From the NCBI GenBank assembly GCA_044340485.1, contig JBIITN010000032.1:1-17556 (forward strand): DNA of 17,556 bases. The letters run 5' to 3'. Both the position numbers and the translations under genes were made by a program. This stretch comes from UBA2093 sp044340485. GTDB lineage: Bacteria > Actinomycetota > Acidimicrobiia > Acidimicrobiales > Ilumatobacteraceae. The notes under the pieces were generated by a model. The model worked only from the letters and a program-made list of their open reading frames with translations. It ran no database searches and was not told where the DNA came from. Positions 1 through 6,862 of this stretch are shown piece after piece. How positions within the stretch are numbered: the first letter of the stretch is position 1; every line of letters starts with the position of its first letter.

Positions 1-113
1 CCGCTTTACTCGCCAGCTGCTATACCCAACGCGGCGAGCTCCGCTACCGCTTTACTCGCCAGCTGCTATACCCAACGCGGCGAGCTCCGCTACCGCTTTA
101 CTCGCCAGCTGCT
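1..113. repeat. 46-bp tandem repeat, two full copies plus a 21-bp partial copy
   Basis: Positions 1-46 and 47-92 are identical, and 93-113 matches the first 21 bases of the unit before the sequence diverges. The array may continue left of the window. Read on the minus strand, each unit holds the last codons of the neighbouring acyl-CoA dehydrogenase (Ala-Ala-Gly-Glu-stop) followed by about 30 bp of downstream sequence, so the unit looks like a duplication of the gene's 3' end. Within the unit, CTCGCC (9-14) and GGCGAG (33-38) form an inverted repeat, as do GCGG (31-34) and CCGC (41-44). Perfect identity means either recent expansion or an assembly artefact at a contig end. Confidence 0.9.
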
Positions 114-1342
114 TTGGGCTCGCGGGGAAGGCCGAGAAAGCGTTCACCCACGATATTGCGTTGGATCTGACTAGTGCCACCCCAAATGGTTTCGCTTCGC
201 GAGAAGAAAAACGCCGACATCATCGCACTTACTGGATATCCAGGGCGACGACGCTCACGACCAGTACCGGGCCATGAGCCATCACCGTTGTATGAATAAT
301 CGACCATCAACGCGTTGGTGCCAGAAATGTCGAGTGCTAATTCCAATGCATCGCGGTGCATCTCTGACCAAAACATCTTGTTGGTAAGACCGAGTGCAAT
401 AACACCCATGTCTTTGGTGCCATTCAATGTTTGTGTCAACGAACGCAATCCATTTACTCGCAACAGCTGAATCTTGCTGTAGTACATCATGAGACGCTGA
501 CGAATGATCGGATCACCAATAGCGCCGTTTACTTTGGCAGCTGCCACCATCTCTTCGTATTCCGCTTCAAAACGACGGTACGACGTGGTTGCACTCATAC
601 CGCGCTCGAATCCGAGAGTGGCGTTCGCAATTGCCCATCCACCATTTACTCCGCCAACAATGTTGTCCTTCGGACAACGAGCGTTAGTAAAGAACACCTC
701 GTTGAACTCAGCGGTTCCGTCTGGCTGTGTGATACCACGCACTTCAACACCTGGCTGATTCATCGGCACCAGCATGTAAGAAATGCCTTTGTGCTTTGGG
801 GCTGCAGGATCGGTACGAGTTAACAAGAAGCAGTAGTCGGCGTTGTGACCCTGAGTGGTCCACACTTTCTGACCATTAATCACCCATTCATCACCGTCAA
901 GCACGGCGGTTGCTTTCAAACTCGCCAAGTCGCTACCACTGTTGGGCTCACTAAACCCTTGGCACCACCGCACTTCACCGCGCAAGATCTTTGGCAAGAA
1001 CTCTTTCTTTTGCTCTTCTGTGCCGTGAGCGAGAATTGTTGGACCAACAAGCGTGTCACCAAAGAAGTCAGCGCGCATAGGAGCTTTTGCACGCGCAAAC
1101 TCTTCAGCAAGCACGACACCTTGCATTGTTGTGAGACCTTTGCCGCCGTATTCCTTTGGCCACGTCGCACAAATCCAACCGCCGCCGTACAACTTCTGCG
1201 GCCACTCTTCGTTGAATTTCTTGCGCTCTTCAGCACTCATTTCAAAGCCTGGCTCAAACCAACCTTTCGGAAGGTTCTGCTCAAGCCACGAGCGGATTTC
1301 AGTGCGAAATTCTTCGGCATCGGGGGGGTAGGTCAAATCCAT
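98..1342 (-). CDS. Acyl-CoA dehydrogenase family protein (FadE-like)
   Basis: A 414-residue FAD-dependent acyl-CoA dehydrogenase that would oxidise an acyl-CoA to the 2-enoyl-CoA and pass electrons to electron transfer flavoprotein, which is encoded at 10483-12242. Visible landmarks are the helical N-terminal domain (about 1-120), the flavin and substrate motif WCQGFSEPNSGSDLAS (126-141), the beta domain to about 235, and the C-terminal helical domain ending in ETIWGGTSQIQRN (384-396) and GERFLGLP. The length is normal for the family. The ATG at 1342 (MDLTYPPD) fits family N-termini; an open frame reaches 1417 but its extra 25 residues look non-homologous. The MCAD-type catalytic Glu position before the GTSQIQ motif is Gly here, while a Glu sits in GFERG (246), where LCAD and IVD carry theirs. 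Substrate unknown. The last codons lie inside the 46-bp tandem repeat. Confidence 0.95.
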   Translation of the reverse strand: MDLTYPPDAEEFRTEIRSWLEQNLPKGWFEPGFEMSAEERKKFNEEWPQKLYGGGWICATWPKEYGGKGLTTMQGVVLAEEFARAKAPMRADFFGDTLVGPTILAHGTEEQKKEFLPKILRGEVRWCQGFSEPNSGSDLASLKATAVLDGDEWVINGQKVWTTQGHNADYCFLLTRTDPAAPKHKGISYMLVPMNQPGVEVRGITQPDGTAEFNEVFFTNARCPKDNIVGGVNGGWAIANATLGFERGMSATTSYRRFEAEYEEMVAAAKVNGAIGDPIIRQRLMMYYSKIQLLRVNGLRSLTQTLNGTKDMGVIALGLTNKMFWSEMHRDALELALDISGTNALMVDYSYNGDGSWPGTGRERRRPGYPVSAMMSAFFFSRSETIWGGTSQIQRNIVGERFLGLPREPKAAGE

Positions 1343-1375
1343 AGGGCACATTCTGCCCCAAAATGTCGATGTTCC

Positions 1376-1387
1376 TACCGCCCGGTA
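1376..1387. promoter_or_regulatory. Short inverted repeat upstream of the acyl-CoA dehydrogenase
   Basis: TACCG-CC-CGGTA lies 34 bp upstream of the acyl-CoA dehydrogenase start, in the 171-bp divergent region 1343-1513 between that gene and the winged-helix gene. The arms are only 5 bp, so it may be chance. It could be an operator. I see no convincing promoter for the dehydrogenase in this region. Confidence 0.2.
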
Positions 1388-1501
1388 AGACCCGCTACAT
1401 CGGTCACATGACCCCACTGCCGCGCCAGAGCTGAATTGCCAATGGACAAATTATTTACACCCTTGTTACATGGGGCAAACAGAGCCGTCAACTCCAATTT
1501 T

Positions 1502-1507
1502 TATCGT
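1502..1507 (+). promoter_or_regulatory. Candidate -10 element for leaderless expression of the winged-helix gene
   Basis: TATCGT fits the TANNNT actinobacterial -10 pattern and lies exactly 6 bp before the ATG at 1514, the spacing that would place the transcription start on the start codon. No good -35 is seen 16-18 bp upstream. It is listed because it helps choose the 1514 start over 1436. Confidence 0.3.
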
Positions 1508-1513
1508 AAGACC

Positions 1514-1789
1514 ATGGTTAGCCACCGCACCGATGACACAGTCGCACTCACCGTGACCGATATCGCGGTTCTTGAGGTGCTCGCCGACCGAGCCGGCGCC
1601 GTTGTTAGTCGTGACACCCTTCGACGCCTCGCCGACCTACGGCAATTCAGTCAGCGTCGCTGTGATTCTGCGATTGTCGCAATACGACGCGTCATGGGAA
1701 ATGATGCCGTCATTACGGTTCGAGGTCGTGGCTGGATGTTGCAATCTGAATTTGAAACGGCCGCTCGCACATTCATTGATGCCAGTTAG
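1514..1789 (+). CDS. Stand-alone winged-helix DNA-binding protein (OmpR/PhoB C-terminal type)
   Basis: A 91-residue protein consisting almost entirely of a winged helix-turn-helix of the response-regulator C-terminal class. Visible features are the opening strand and helix (LTVTDIAVLEVLADR), the family turn GAVVSRDTL, a recognition-helix region (CDSAIVAIRRVMG) and the beta wing VITVRGRGWMLQ. There is no receiver domain, so it is either a regulator controlled by a partner or a relic. Similar domains are fused to the C-terminus of some actinobacterial uroporphyrinogen-III synthases. The frame is open back to 1436, but those 26 residues do not look like the fold, and 1514 has a -10-like TATCGT 6 bp upstream. 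The next gene begins 11 bp after its stop, so the two are probably co-transcribed. DNA target unknown. Confidence 0.75.
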   Translation: MVSHRTDDTVALTVTDIAVLEVLADRAGAVVSRDTLRRLADLRQFSQRRCDSAIVAIRRVMGNDAVITVRGRGWMLQSEFETAARTFIDAS

Positions 1790-1800
1790 CCTCGCTAGTG

Positions 1801-2943
1801 ATGCTCGCATCATCTCTTGTTGAACAACTCATGACCGCAGAAAACGTGGGTGATGTCACTTCGGTGGTGAGAACGAAATTGCGTGACGTCACAGTCGACA
1901 ATTGCTCGCCCCTGCTTGCAGCACACGCCATTGACGAACTACACGCCGGTATTGATATAGATGCGATGTTCAGTTCATACGACTTTCCCGCATCTGTTGT
2001 TAAAGAGACAACATCTCTTGTTCACGCTTCCACGCTGTTGAGGTCAGCTCTATCGCTTCACACCACTGACGAACAACCGCGTTTACTGGTGCATCTCGCG
2101 GGATACTTGGGTACTCCTCTCATGGTGGAATGGTGTCGCATTCTCACCACTGCTCGCGGAGAACTAGACGAAGACCAATACCTTGCGCTACTGACCGTCA
2201 CAACCGGAGTTCAAGCGGTGCTCGCTCATCCAGAACTAATTGAAGGAAACGATTCATCACTTGATTCACTACGTCGACGCGAGGCACGGGAATTAACAAT
2301 TGATCCAAACGCTCATCAGCGAATAGACGCTGCCTCAAGCACGTATGTGCTGTCACACCAACCAACAGTGATTGCCCGACACGTGATGCTGGCAGAACCA
2401 TCGGTGCCACATGTCAGTGTTCGATCTCGAGTGTACGAAACGGCGGTGGCAGGTGAATGGCTTGTAGACGTCGTTACCCACGACATGCCCGGTCTCTTAG
2501 CGCGAATCACTGCCACTTTGGCATCTAACAATATGAATGTCTTAAGCGCAGATCTTGCAACCTGGGATGACGGCACAGTTATCGACTCATTCGTTGTGAA
2601 ATGCGCGCCCAAACCAGATGAGCGAGCTTTAGCGACCGACATCGAATCAAGTTTTGATGTCAGCCTAGAAACGACAAAATCGCAGTCGCGACATTTCACG
2701 GTGCATTACGACGACACCATCTTGCCGTGGCACACCATTGTCACTGTGACTGGCCGCGATGAGGCGGGCGCACTTCAAGACATCGCGCGTGCCTTTGCCG
2801 CAGCGGGCATCAGCGTGCATCACGCTCAGATATCAGGCGATGGGATCTTGATGTCTGACCGGTTTGAAGTAAGTGATTCGGCGAACAAGCAAATAACTGG
2901 TGAAGATCGCACACGATTTGAATTGTTGCTGAATACCCACTAA
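1801..2943 (+). CDS. Double ACT-domain protein resembling the C-terminal half of GlnD, no nucleotidyltransferase
   Basis: A 380-residue protein (ATG 1801; GTG 1798 would add one residue). Its C-terminal part holds two ACT-like small-molecule-binding domains, at about 220-290 (WLVDVVTHDMPGLLARITATL) and 311-380 (TIVTVTGRDEAGALQDIARAF). The order and spacing match the PII uridylyltransferase GlnD. The middle (about 95-200), ending YVLSHQPTVIARHVMLAE, resembles the GlnD segment between the HD domain and the first ACT domain. The N-terminal 90 residues show neither the GSxxR/DxD nucleotidyltransferase motif nor an HHxxxD HD motif, so GlnD catalysis is not expected. GlnD ACT domains sense glutamine; here the ligand is unknown. 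No amtB or glnK adjoins. It follows the winged-helix gene by 11 bp, suggesting a ligand-sensing partner for that DNA-binding protein (inference). Confidence 0.75.
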   Translation: MLASSLVEQLMTAENVGDVTSVVRTKLRDVTVDNCSPLLAAHAIDELHAGIDIDAMFSSYDFPASVVKETTSLVHASTLLRSALSLHTTDEQPRLLVHLAGYLGTPLMVEWCRILTTARGELDEDQYLALLTVTTGVQAVLAHPELIEGNDSSLDSLRRREARELTIDPNAHQRIDAASSTYVLSHQPTVIARHVMLAEPSVPHVSVRSRVYETAVAGEWLVDVVTHDMPGLLARITATLASNNMNVLSADLATWDDGTVIDSFVVKCAPKPDERALATDIESSFDVSLETTKSQSRHFTVHYDDTILPWHTIVTVTGRDEAGALQDIARAFAAAGISVHHAQISGDGILMSDRFEVSDSANKQITGEDRTRFELLLNTH

Positions 2944-3004
2944 AGACCATTCCGTCTGTCAACTATTCGCACTAATGATTGAGGGCCCACGTCAATGTTG
3001 GCTA

Positions 3005-3033
3005 GTGACAAGCGCTACTCCACCACCTAATCT
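3005..3033 (+). promoter_or_regulatory. Predicted leaderless promoter of the FrhB-like gene
   Basis: GTGACA (3005-3010, five of six bases of the TTGACA -35) is followed by a 17-bp spacer and TAATCT (3028-3033, TANNNT -10). Six bases then separate it from the ATG at 3040, so transcription should start on the A of the start codon. There is no Shine-Dalgarno sequence before the ATG. Leaderless genes of this layout are common in actinobacteria. The element lies in the 96-bp gap after the ACT-domain gene. Confidence 0.55.
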
Positions 3034-3039
3034 CGTGTT

Positions 3040-4233
3040 ATGACGATGACCGAACCAGCTCCAGCAAAAGCCGAGCGATGGACTGCCCAATGGAAAGAGC
3101 TCTACGAGGAAGTCATTGATACAGGGCTATGCACCGGTTGTGCTGGATGCGTCGTCACTTGCCCCCATGAAGTCATCGGGTACAAGCATGAGGAAAAGGG
3201 ATACAAACCTTTCCACCTTGAGGAAGAACTCGGTCTCGATAACTGCATCCACGGCGAAAAAGGTTGCACCACTTGCACCCGCGCGTGTCCACGTTTTCGT
3301 GCGTGGGAGCCAGATGCCGACATGCATCTTTTTGGCAAATTGCGAGAGCCAGAGCAAATGTTTGGTCAATACCGCCAACTGCTATTAGTTCGTGCAAGTG
3401 AAGATCTTGTTCACAAATCTGGGCAAGATGGTGGTTTCGTTTCGGCCATGCTCATTTGGTTGATCGAAAACAACTACATCGACGCCGCTCTCACCAGTTA
3501 TCTCGAAGGTGACGGTTCTTCATGGAAGGCAGTTCCTGGTTTGGCACGCAACCGCGATGACGTCTTGCGTGGCGCTGGAAGTCGGTACACCTATTCGGCA
3601 AACACACTCGCGTTTAAACAAGCCCAAGAGCAAGGCCTCAATCGCCTCGCGCTTGTCGGTATGAGCTGTCAGTCGTCGGTACCGCCAGTGATGTGGGCGC
3701 GCAAAGCCGGAAAAGTCAGCAAGGGTTTCTTGTTCAACATTGGCTTGTTGTGCTCAAAGACATTCGACGACGCGATCTTCGAAGAATTGTTCTGGGCCAA
3801 GTACGGACTGAAAAAAGAAGACATGGTCAAGATGAACATCAAGGGCGTCTTTCAGATCTGGATGAAAGATGGTTCGTACCACGAGATCGATCTCAAAGAG
3901 TGCCATGCATGGACGCGCGAGGGCTGTAAGACATGTCCCGACTTCTCTGCTGAACATGCCGACATCTCCACCGGCGGAATCGGTGAAGACAACGACTGGA
4001 CATTATGTGTTGTTCGCACACCACTTGGTGAAGAAGTAATGAAGCGCATGGAAGCAGTCGGCGCAGTGACTACTCGCCCTGCAGAAGGCGATGCGACAGC
4101 GATGAAACTTCTCAAACTCTTGAGCACTGTAAGTCGTCGCCGTTGGCCTTCTGGCGCACATCCCGCTCCAGTAGTTGGCGTGCCACCGCCAAAGAAAAAA
4201 ACTGATGCTGCTCCAGCGCCAGCCAGCGAATAA
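3040..4233 (+). CDS. Coenzyme F420 hydrogenase/dehydrogenase beta subunit family protein (FrhB-like) with N-terminal ferredoxin domain
   Basis: A 397-residue iron-sulfur flavoprotein. The N-terminus has a classical 4Fe-4S motif, CTGCAGCVVTC (C31, C34, C37, C41), and a second Cys set, C69, C76, C79 and C83 (GCTTCTRAC). The FrhB core follows: SGQDGGFVSAML (127-138, FAD/F420 binding region), GMSCQ (C210), GLLCSK (C238), GCKTCPDFSAEHADIS (295-310; C296 and C299) and GGIGED. The C-terminal 25 residues are a Pro/Ala/Lys-rich tail. Family members move electrons between ferredoxin, F420 and a partner substrate; plant and cyanobacterial relatives reduce chlorophyll precursors. The physiological substrate cannot be read from the sequence, and no F420 biosynthesis genes are in the window. 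The gene is probably monocistronic, with its own promoter, and its stop is 1 bp from the stop of the convergent glycosylase gene. Confidence 0.88.
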   Translation: MTMTEPAPAKAERWTAQWKELYEEVIDTGLCTGCAGCVVTCPHEVIGYKHEEKGYKPFHLEEELGLDNCIHGEKGCTTCTRACPRFRAWEPDADMHLFGKLREPEQMFGQYRQLLLVRASEDLVHKSGQDGGFVSAMLIWLIENNYIDAALTSYLEGDGSSWKAVPGLARNRDDVLRGAGSRYTYSANTLAFKQAQEQGLNRLALVGMSCQSSVPPVMWARKAGKVSKGFLFNIGLLCSKTFDDAIFEELFWAKYGLKKEDMVKMNIKGVFQIWMKDGSYHEIDLKECHAWTREGCKTCPDFSAEHADISTGGIGEDNDWTLCVVRTPLGEEVMKRMEAVGAVTTRPAEGDATAMKLLKLLSTVSRRRWPSGAHPAPVVGVPPPKKKTDAAPAPASE

Positions 4234-4234
4234 A

Positions 4235-4918
4235 TCAGATACACAGTTCGCGTGCGCGCGAAAAAATTGAGTCAAACATTGGTTCAGTGAGTTTTCCCGT
4301 AAAGGTGTTTTGCTGACTCGGGTGATACGAGCACAGAATCGTGAGTGCGCCATGAACAATTTCCAATCCATGAGCAAACTTTGGTCGTGGACGAATCTCT
4401 AATTGACGGCACATTGCCTCATAGGCAATAGACCCAAGGCACACCACAACACGTATGTCGGAAAGAAGTGACATCTCCCGCGTCAGAAATGGCTCGCATG
4501 CGCGTCGTTCATCGGGAGTGGGCTTGTTATCAGGTGGCGCACATCGCACAGCAGCTCCCACCCACGCGCGGTAAAGCTGCAGTCCATCATCTTGATGTGT
4601 AGACGTTGGCTGGTTTGCAAAACCAGCTTTGTGGAGTGCGCGATACAACCAATCCCCACTGCGATCACCGGTAAACATGCGACCCGTGCGATTTGCTCCG
4701 TGTGCTGCTGGCGCAAGTCCGACCACGTACAAACGCGCAAACGCGTCACCGAATCCTGGTACCGGGCGGCCCCAATATTCGTCGTCGCGAAAAGATGCAC
4801 GTTTTTCAACAGCGACTGCCTCGCGCCATGCAACAAGACGATCACAGGTGCGGCAGTTGGCAATCTCGTCATGCAAAATCTGTAATTGGCGCGGCAAGTT
4901 CCTCGTCACGGTTTCCAC
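4235..4918 (-). CDS. udgB: Family 5 uracil-DNA glycosylase (UdgB type)
   Basis: A 227-residue DNA repair enzyme that removes uracil and other deaminated bases from DNA. Motif 1 is GLAPAAHGANRTGRMFTGD (67-85), diagnostic of the UDGb family; motif 2 is CSYHPSQQNTFTGKLT (196-211) with the conserved His199. Four Cys fit the 4Fe-4S cluster ligands: C22 and C25 (NCRTC), C126 and C141. The length is typical. The start is a GTG at 4918; no ATG precedes the cluster Cys in this frame. The start is only 17 bp from the divergent phosphatase start at 4936, so the promoters of both genes must overlap the opposite coding sequence or be very compact. It ends 1 bp from the FrhB-like gene. Confidence 0.93.
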   Translation of the reverse strand: METVTRNLPRQLQILHDEIANCRTCDRLVAWREAVAVEKRASFRDDEYWGRPVPGFGDAFARLYVVGLAPAAHGANRTGRMFTGDRSGDWLYRALHKAGFANQPTSTHQDDGLQLYRAWVGAAVRCAPPDNKPTPDERRACEPFLTREMSLLSDIRVVVCLGSIAYEAMCRQLEIRPRPKFAHGLEIVHGALTILCSYHPSQQNTFTGKLTEPMFDSIFSRARELCI

Positions 4919-4935
4919 AGTAGGTTGAAGTCACT

Positions 4936-5601
4936 ATGGCAGGACGTAAAAAATCAACATCTCCCTCACCTCATGGGACTTCCACCCTCGTTTTGCTGGT
5001 ACGCCACGGCCAAACGCCCACAACCGGAAAGTTGTTGCCCGGACGTGCATCTGGGCTCCACCTCGCCGATGCCGGCCACGAACAAGCCGCAACGGTGGCG
5101 ACTCGTCTTGCCGAGTTGCCACGTGTTGATGCCATCTATGCCTCTCCACTGGAGCGCACACGAGAAACAGCGGCACCGATTGGTAAAGCGTTGAAACAAC
5201 GCGTGCACATCGACAAAGGCTTGCTCGAGTGTGATTTCGGTGACTGGACCGGCAAAGAACTAACCGCATTAATGAAACTTCCCGAGTGGTCAACCGTGCA
5301 ACGAGCGCCGAGCATATTCCGTTTCCCGAATGGTGAAAGTTTCACTGAGATGCAAACACGTATTGTGTCGGCGCTTGACCGCATACGTGTGGCTCATCCC
5401 GGCGGTGTCGTTGTGTGTGTATCCCATGCCGATCCAATCAAGGCCGCGGTAGCTCACGCTATGGGAACCCACCTCGATCTCTTTCAGCGCATAGTTGTCA
5501 GTACCTGTTCAGTCAGTGCCATCGCTTATAGCACCGGCGGGCCTGTCGTTCTCACTGTGAACTCAACTGGCGGGTCGCTTGCCGACCTACGTCCCTCCTG
5601 A
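4936..5601 (+). CDS. Histidine phosphatase superfamily protein, MSMEG_4193 family
   Basis: A 221-residue phosphoglycerate-mutase-like phosphatase, first gene of a three-gene set. Catalytic features: LVRHGQT with R23 and the nucleophile H24; the second Arg in SPLERTRETA (R74); the acid-base Glu in LLECDFGDWTG (E98); and the second His in VSHADPIK (H164). All core residues are present, so phosphatase activity is expected. The family is annotated as a putative phosphomutase, but its true substrate is unsettled. It is followed by DUF3090 and SCO1664-family genes, an order conserved across actinobacteria, including near the mycothiol ligase gene mshC in mycobacteria (from memory). The first 15 residues are a basic Ser/Pro-rich extension. 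The start has no clear Shine-Dalgarno sequence; TAGGTT at 4921-4926 could serve as a -10 for a nearly leaderless transcript. Confidence 0.92.
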   Translation: MAGRKKSTSPSPHGTSTLVLLVRHGQTPTTGKLLPGRASGLHLADAGHEQAATVATRLAELPRVDAIYASPLERTRETAAPIGKALKQRVHIDKGLLECDFGDWTGKELTALMKLPEWSTVQRAPSIFRFPNGESFTEMQTRIVSALDRIRVAHPGGVVVCVSHADPIKAAVAHAMGTHLDLFQRIVVSTCSVSAIAYSTGGPVVLTVNSTGGSLADLRPS

Positions 5602-5625
5602 CACTTCTGCCACACTGGAGACGCC

Positions 5626-6141
5626 ATGAGTTTCTTTTACGAGTTCGATCCAACTGAAGTCTTCACAACTGGAGCAATTGGCCAACCAGGAGAACGAGTT
5701 TTTTACGTTCAAGCACTTGCAGACGGTCAAGTCATTTCAGCAAAATGTGAAAAACAACAGGTTGCAGCACTTGCCCAGTATTTGCGTAACATTTTGTCTG
5801 ACCTGCCACCACCTGAATCATCATCCATAACAAAAGACATGAGTCTGCGTTCACCAGTAGAACAAGATTTTGTGCTCGGCACCGTGGGCCTAGGTCTTGA
5901 TAGGTCGTCAGGAAAAGTTGTGATTCAACTTGATGAACTACAACTGCTTGATGAAGACGACGATTTTCTCGAAGTCCCAGCCGATGACGAAGTTGGTCGC
6001 ATGCGTGTCTTTCTCACCCCCGAACAAGCGGTTGCATTTTGTGAGCGCGCTGAACTCATCGTGCAAGCCGGGCGTGAGCAATGTCGATGGTGTGGTGGGC
6101 CAATCGATCCAGACGGTCACGCTTGCCCCCGCTTCAACTGA
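5626..6141 (+). CDS. DUF3090 family protein with C-terminal zinc-ribbon-like motif
   Basis: A 171-residue protein of the actinobacterial DUF3090 family. It has an acidic central region (about 100-122) and a C-terminal CRWCGGPIDPDGHACPR motif, with C153, C156, H165 and C167 placed to bind a metal, probably zinc. The family nearly always sits between the MSMEG_4193-type phosphatase and the SCO1664-type protein, as here. Its molecular function is not established. The ATG is preceded by GGAG (5617-5620) with 5-bp spacing, the clearest ribosome binding site of this cluster. Gaps to its neighbours are 24 bp upstream and 10 bp downstream, consistent with one operon. It is presumably cytoplasmic, since no signal peptide or membrane segment is seen. 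Confidence 0.92.
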   Translation: MSFFYEFDPTEVFTTGAIGQPGERVFYVQALADGQVISAKCEKQQVAALAQYLRNILSDLPPPESSSITKDMSLRSPVEQDFVLGTVGLGLDRSSGKVVIQLDELQLLDEDDDFLEVPADDEVGRMRVFLTPEQAVAFCERAELIVQAGREQCRWCGGPIDPDGHACPRFN

Positions 6142-6151
6142 ATAGTCGTAC

Positions 6152-6862
6152 ATGACTCCCAACGACCCACTCCTCGTTGACTTGCTCACTCACGGTGATC
6201 TGGCTGTGGAACACCGTATGCCACACAGCAGCAACGGCACTTTTATGACCACCGTGAGTCTTGGCGGCAATGTATGTCAGGCGATCTATAAGCCCATGAA
6301 ACTGGAGCGACCCCTCTGGGACTTTGAACCGGGATTACATCGTCGCGAAGTCGCCGCTTATTTACTGTCTGAAGCAATGGGATTACATCTTGTACCCGCC
6401 ACGGTTCTTCGCGACGGACCACTCGGTGAAGGTTCTGTGCAGTTCTACGTTAACAATGACGCATCCGAGCACTACTTCTCACTATATGAAAGTCGACCCG
6501 ACCTTCACGACCGCTTTCGCGATTTCGCTGTTTTTGATCTTGTCGCAAACAACACCGACCGAAAGTCGGGACACATTGTTCTCGCAGATGCCGACAACAA
6601 TGTGTGGGGCATCGACCACGGCGTATGTTTTTCCGCTGACTTCAAACTACGTACCGTGATTTGGGAATTTGGTGGCGAAGACATTCCAGAACGTCTTCAC
6701 AATGCAACTCGTGCATTGACCAATGCAATTCCACTCCATATTGCTGCGCTTCTGTCTGAAGAAGAGATCACGGCTATGCAAGAACGCGCCGAATGGATCT
6801 GCGAACAAGAACGCTTCCCCATCAACCGCAGCGGCCACTTTTATCCATGGCCACTTGTATAA
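6152..6862 (+). CDS. SCO1664 family protein (PI3/4-kinase-like fold)
   Basis: A 236-residue protein, third member of the phosphatase-DUF3090-SCO1664 set. Kinase-like landmarks: a Lys in AIYKPMKLERPLWDF (K47), the RREVAAYLLSEAMG helix with E66, a catalytic-loop-like segment DLVANNTDRKSGHI (129-142) and a metal-binding-loop-like GIDHG (D155). These match the phosphatidylinositol 3-/4-kinase-like family in which SCO1664 homologues are placed; whether it phosphorylates a lipid, protein or metabolite is unknown. Pairing with a histidine phosphatase suggests opposing phosphorylation and dephosphorylation (inference). The last five codons, Trp-Pro-Leu-Val-stop, form part of the first palindrome of the 6849-6926 array. 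It converges on the acyl-CoA ligase with a 34-bp gap. Confidence 0.9.
   Translation: MTPNDPLLVDLLTHGDLAVEHRMPHSSNGTFMTTVSLGGNVCQAIYKPMKLERPLWDFEPGLHRREVAAYLLSEAMGLHLVPATVLRDGPLGEGSVQFYVNNDASEHYFSLYESRPDLHDRFRDFAVFDLVANNTDRKSGHIVLADADNNVWGIDHGVCFSADFKLRTVIWEFGGEDIPERLHNATRALTNAIPLHIAALLSEEEITAMQERAEWICEQERFPINRSGHFYPWPLV

Noticed and set aside
1..113. CRISPR array
   Set aside because: The 46-bp units abut directly with no unique spacers, and no cas genes are present.
845..1411. 188-residue open frame on the plus strand opposite the acyl-CoA dehydrogenase
   Set aside because: It is antisense to a gene with clear family motifs, and its translation is Cys/Phe/Arg-rich without recognisable domains.
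1436..1513. Upstream start (26 extra residues) for the winged-helix gene, with TGGACA at 1443 and TTACAT at 1466 as a promoter
   Set aside because: The extra residues do not match the fold, the -10 matches only three of six bases, and 1514 has a better-placed TATCGT.
4247..4266. TTCGCG-TGCG-CGCGAA hairpin followed by an A-run, as terminator of the FrhB-like gene
   Set aside because: A plus-strand terminator needs a T-run after the stem; here A's follow, and on the minus strand the T-run precedes the stem. It is also coding sequence for the glycosylase.
6152..6862. HipA-like toxin or other defence-system reading of the kinase-like SCO1664 protein
   Set aside because: Its neighbours are the conserved housekeeping trio, no antitoxin-like gene is adjacent, and the motifs fit the SCO1664 family.
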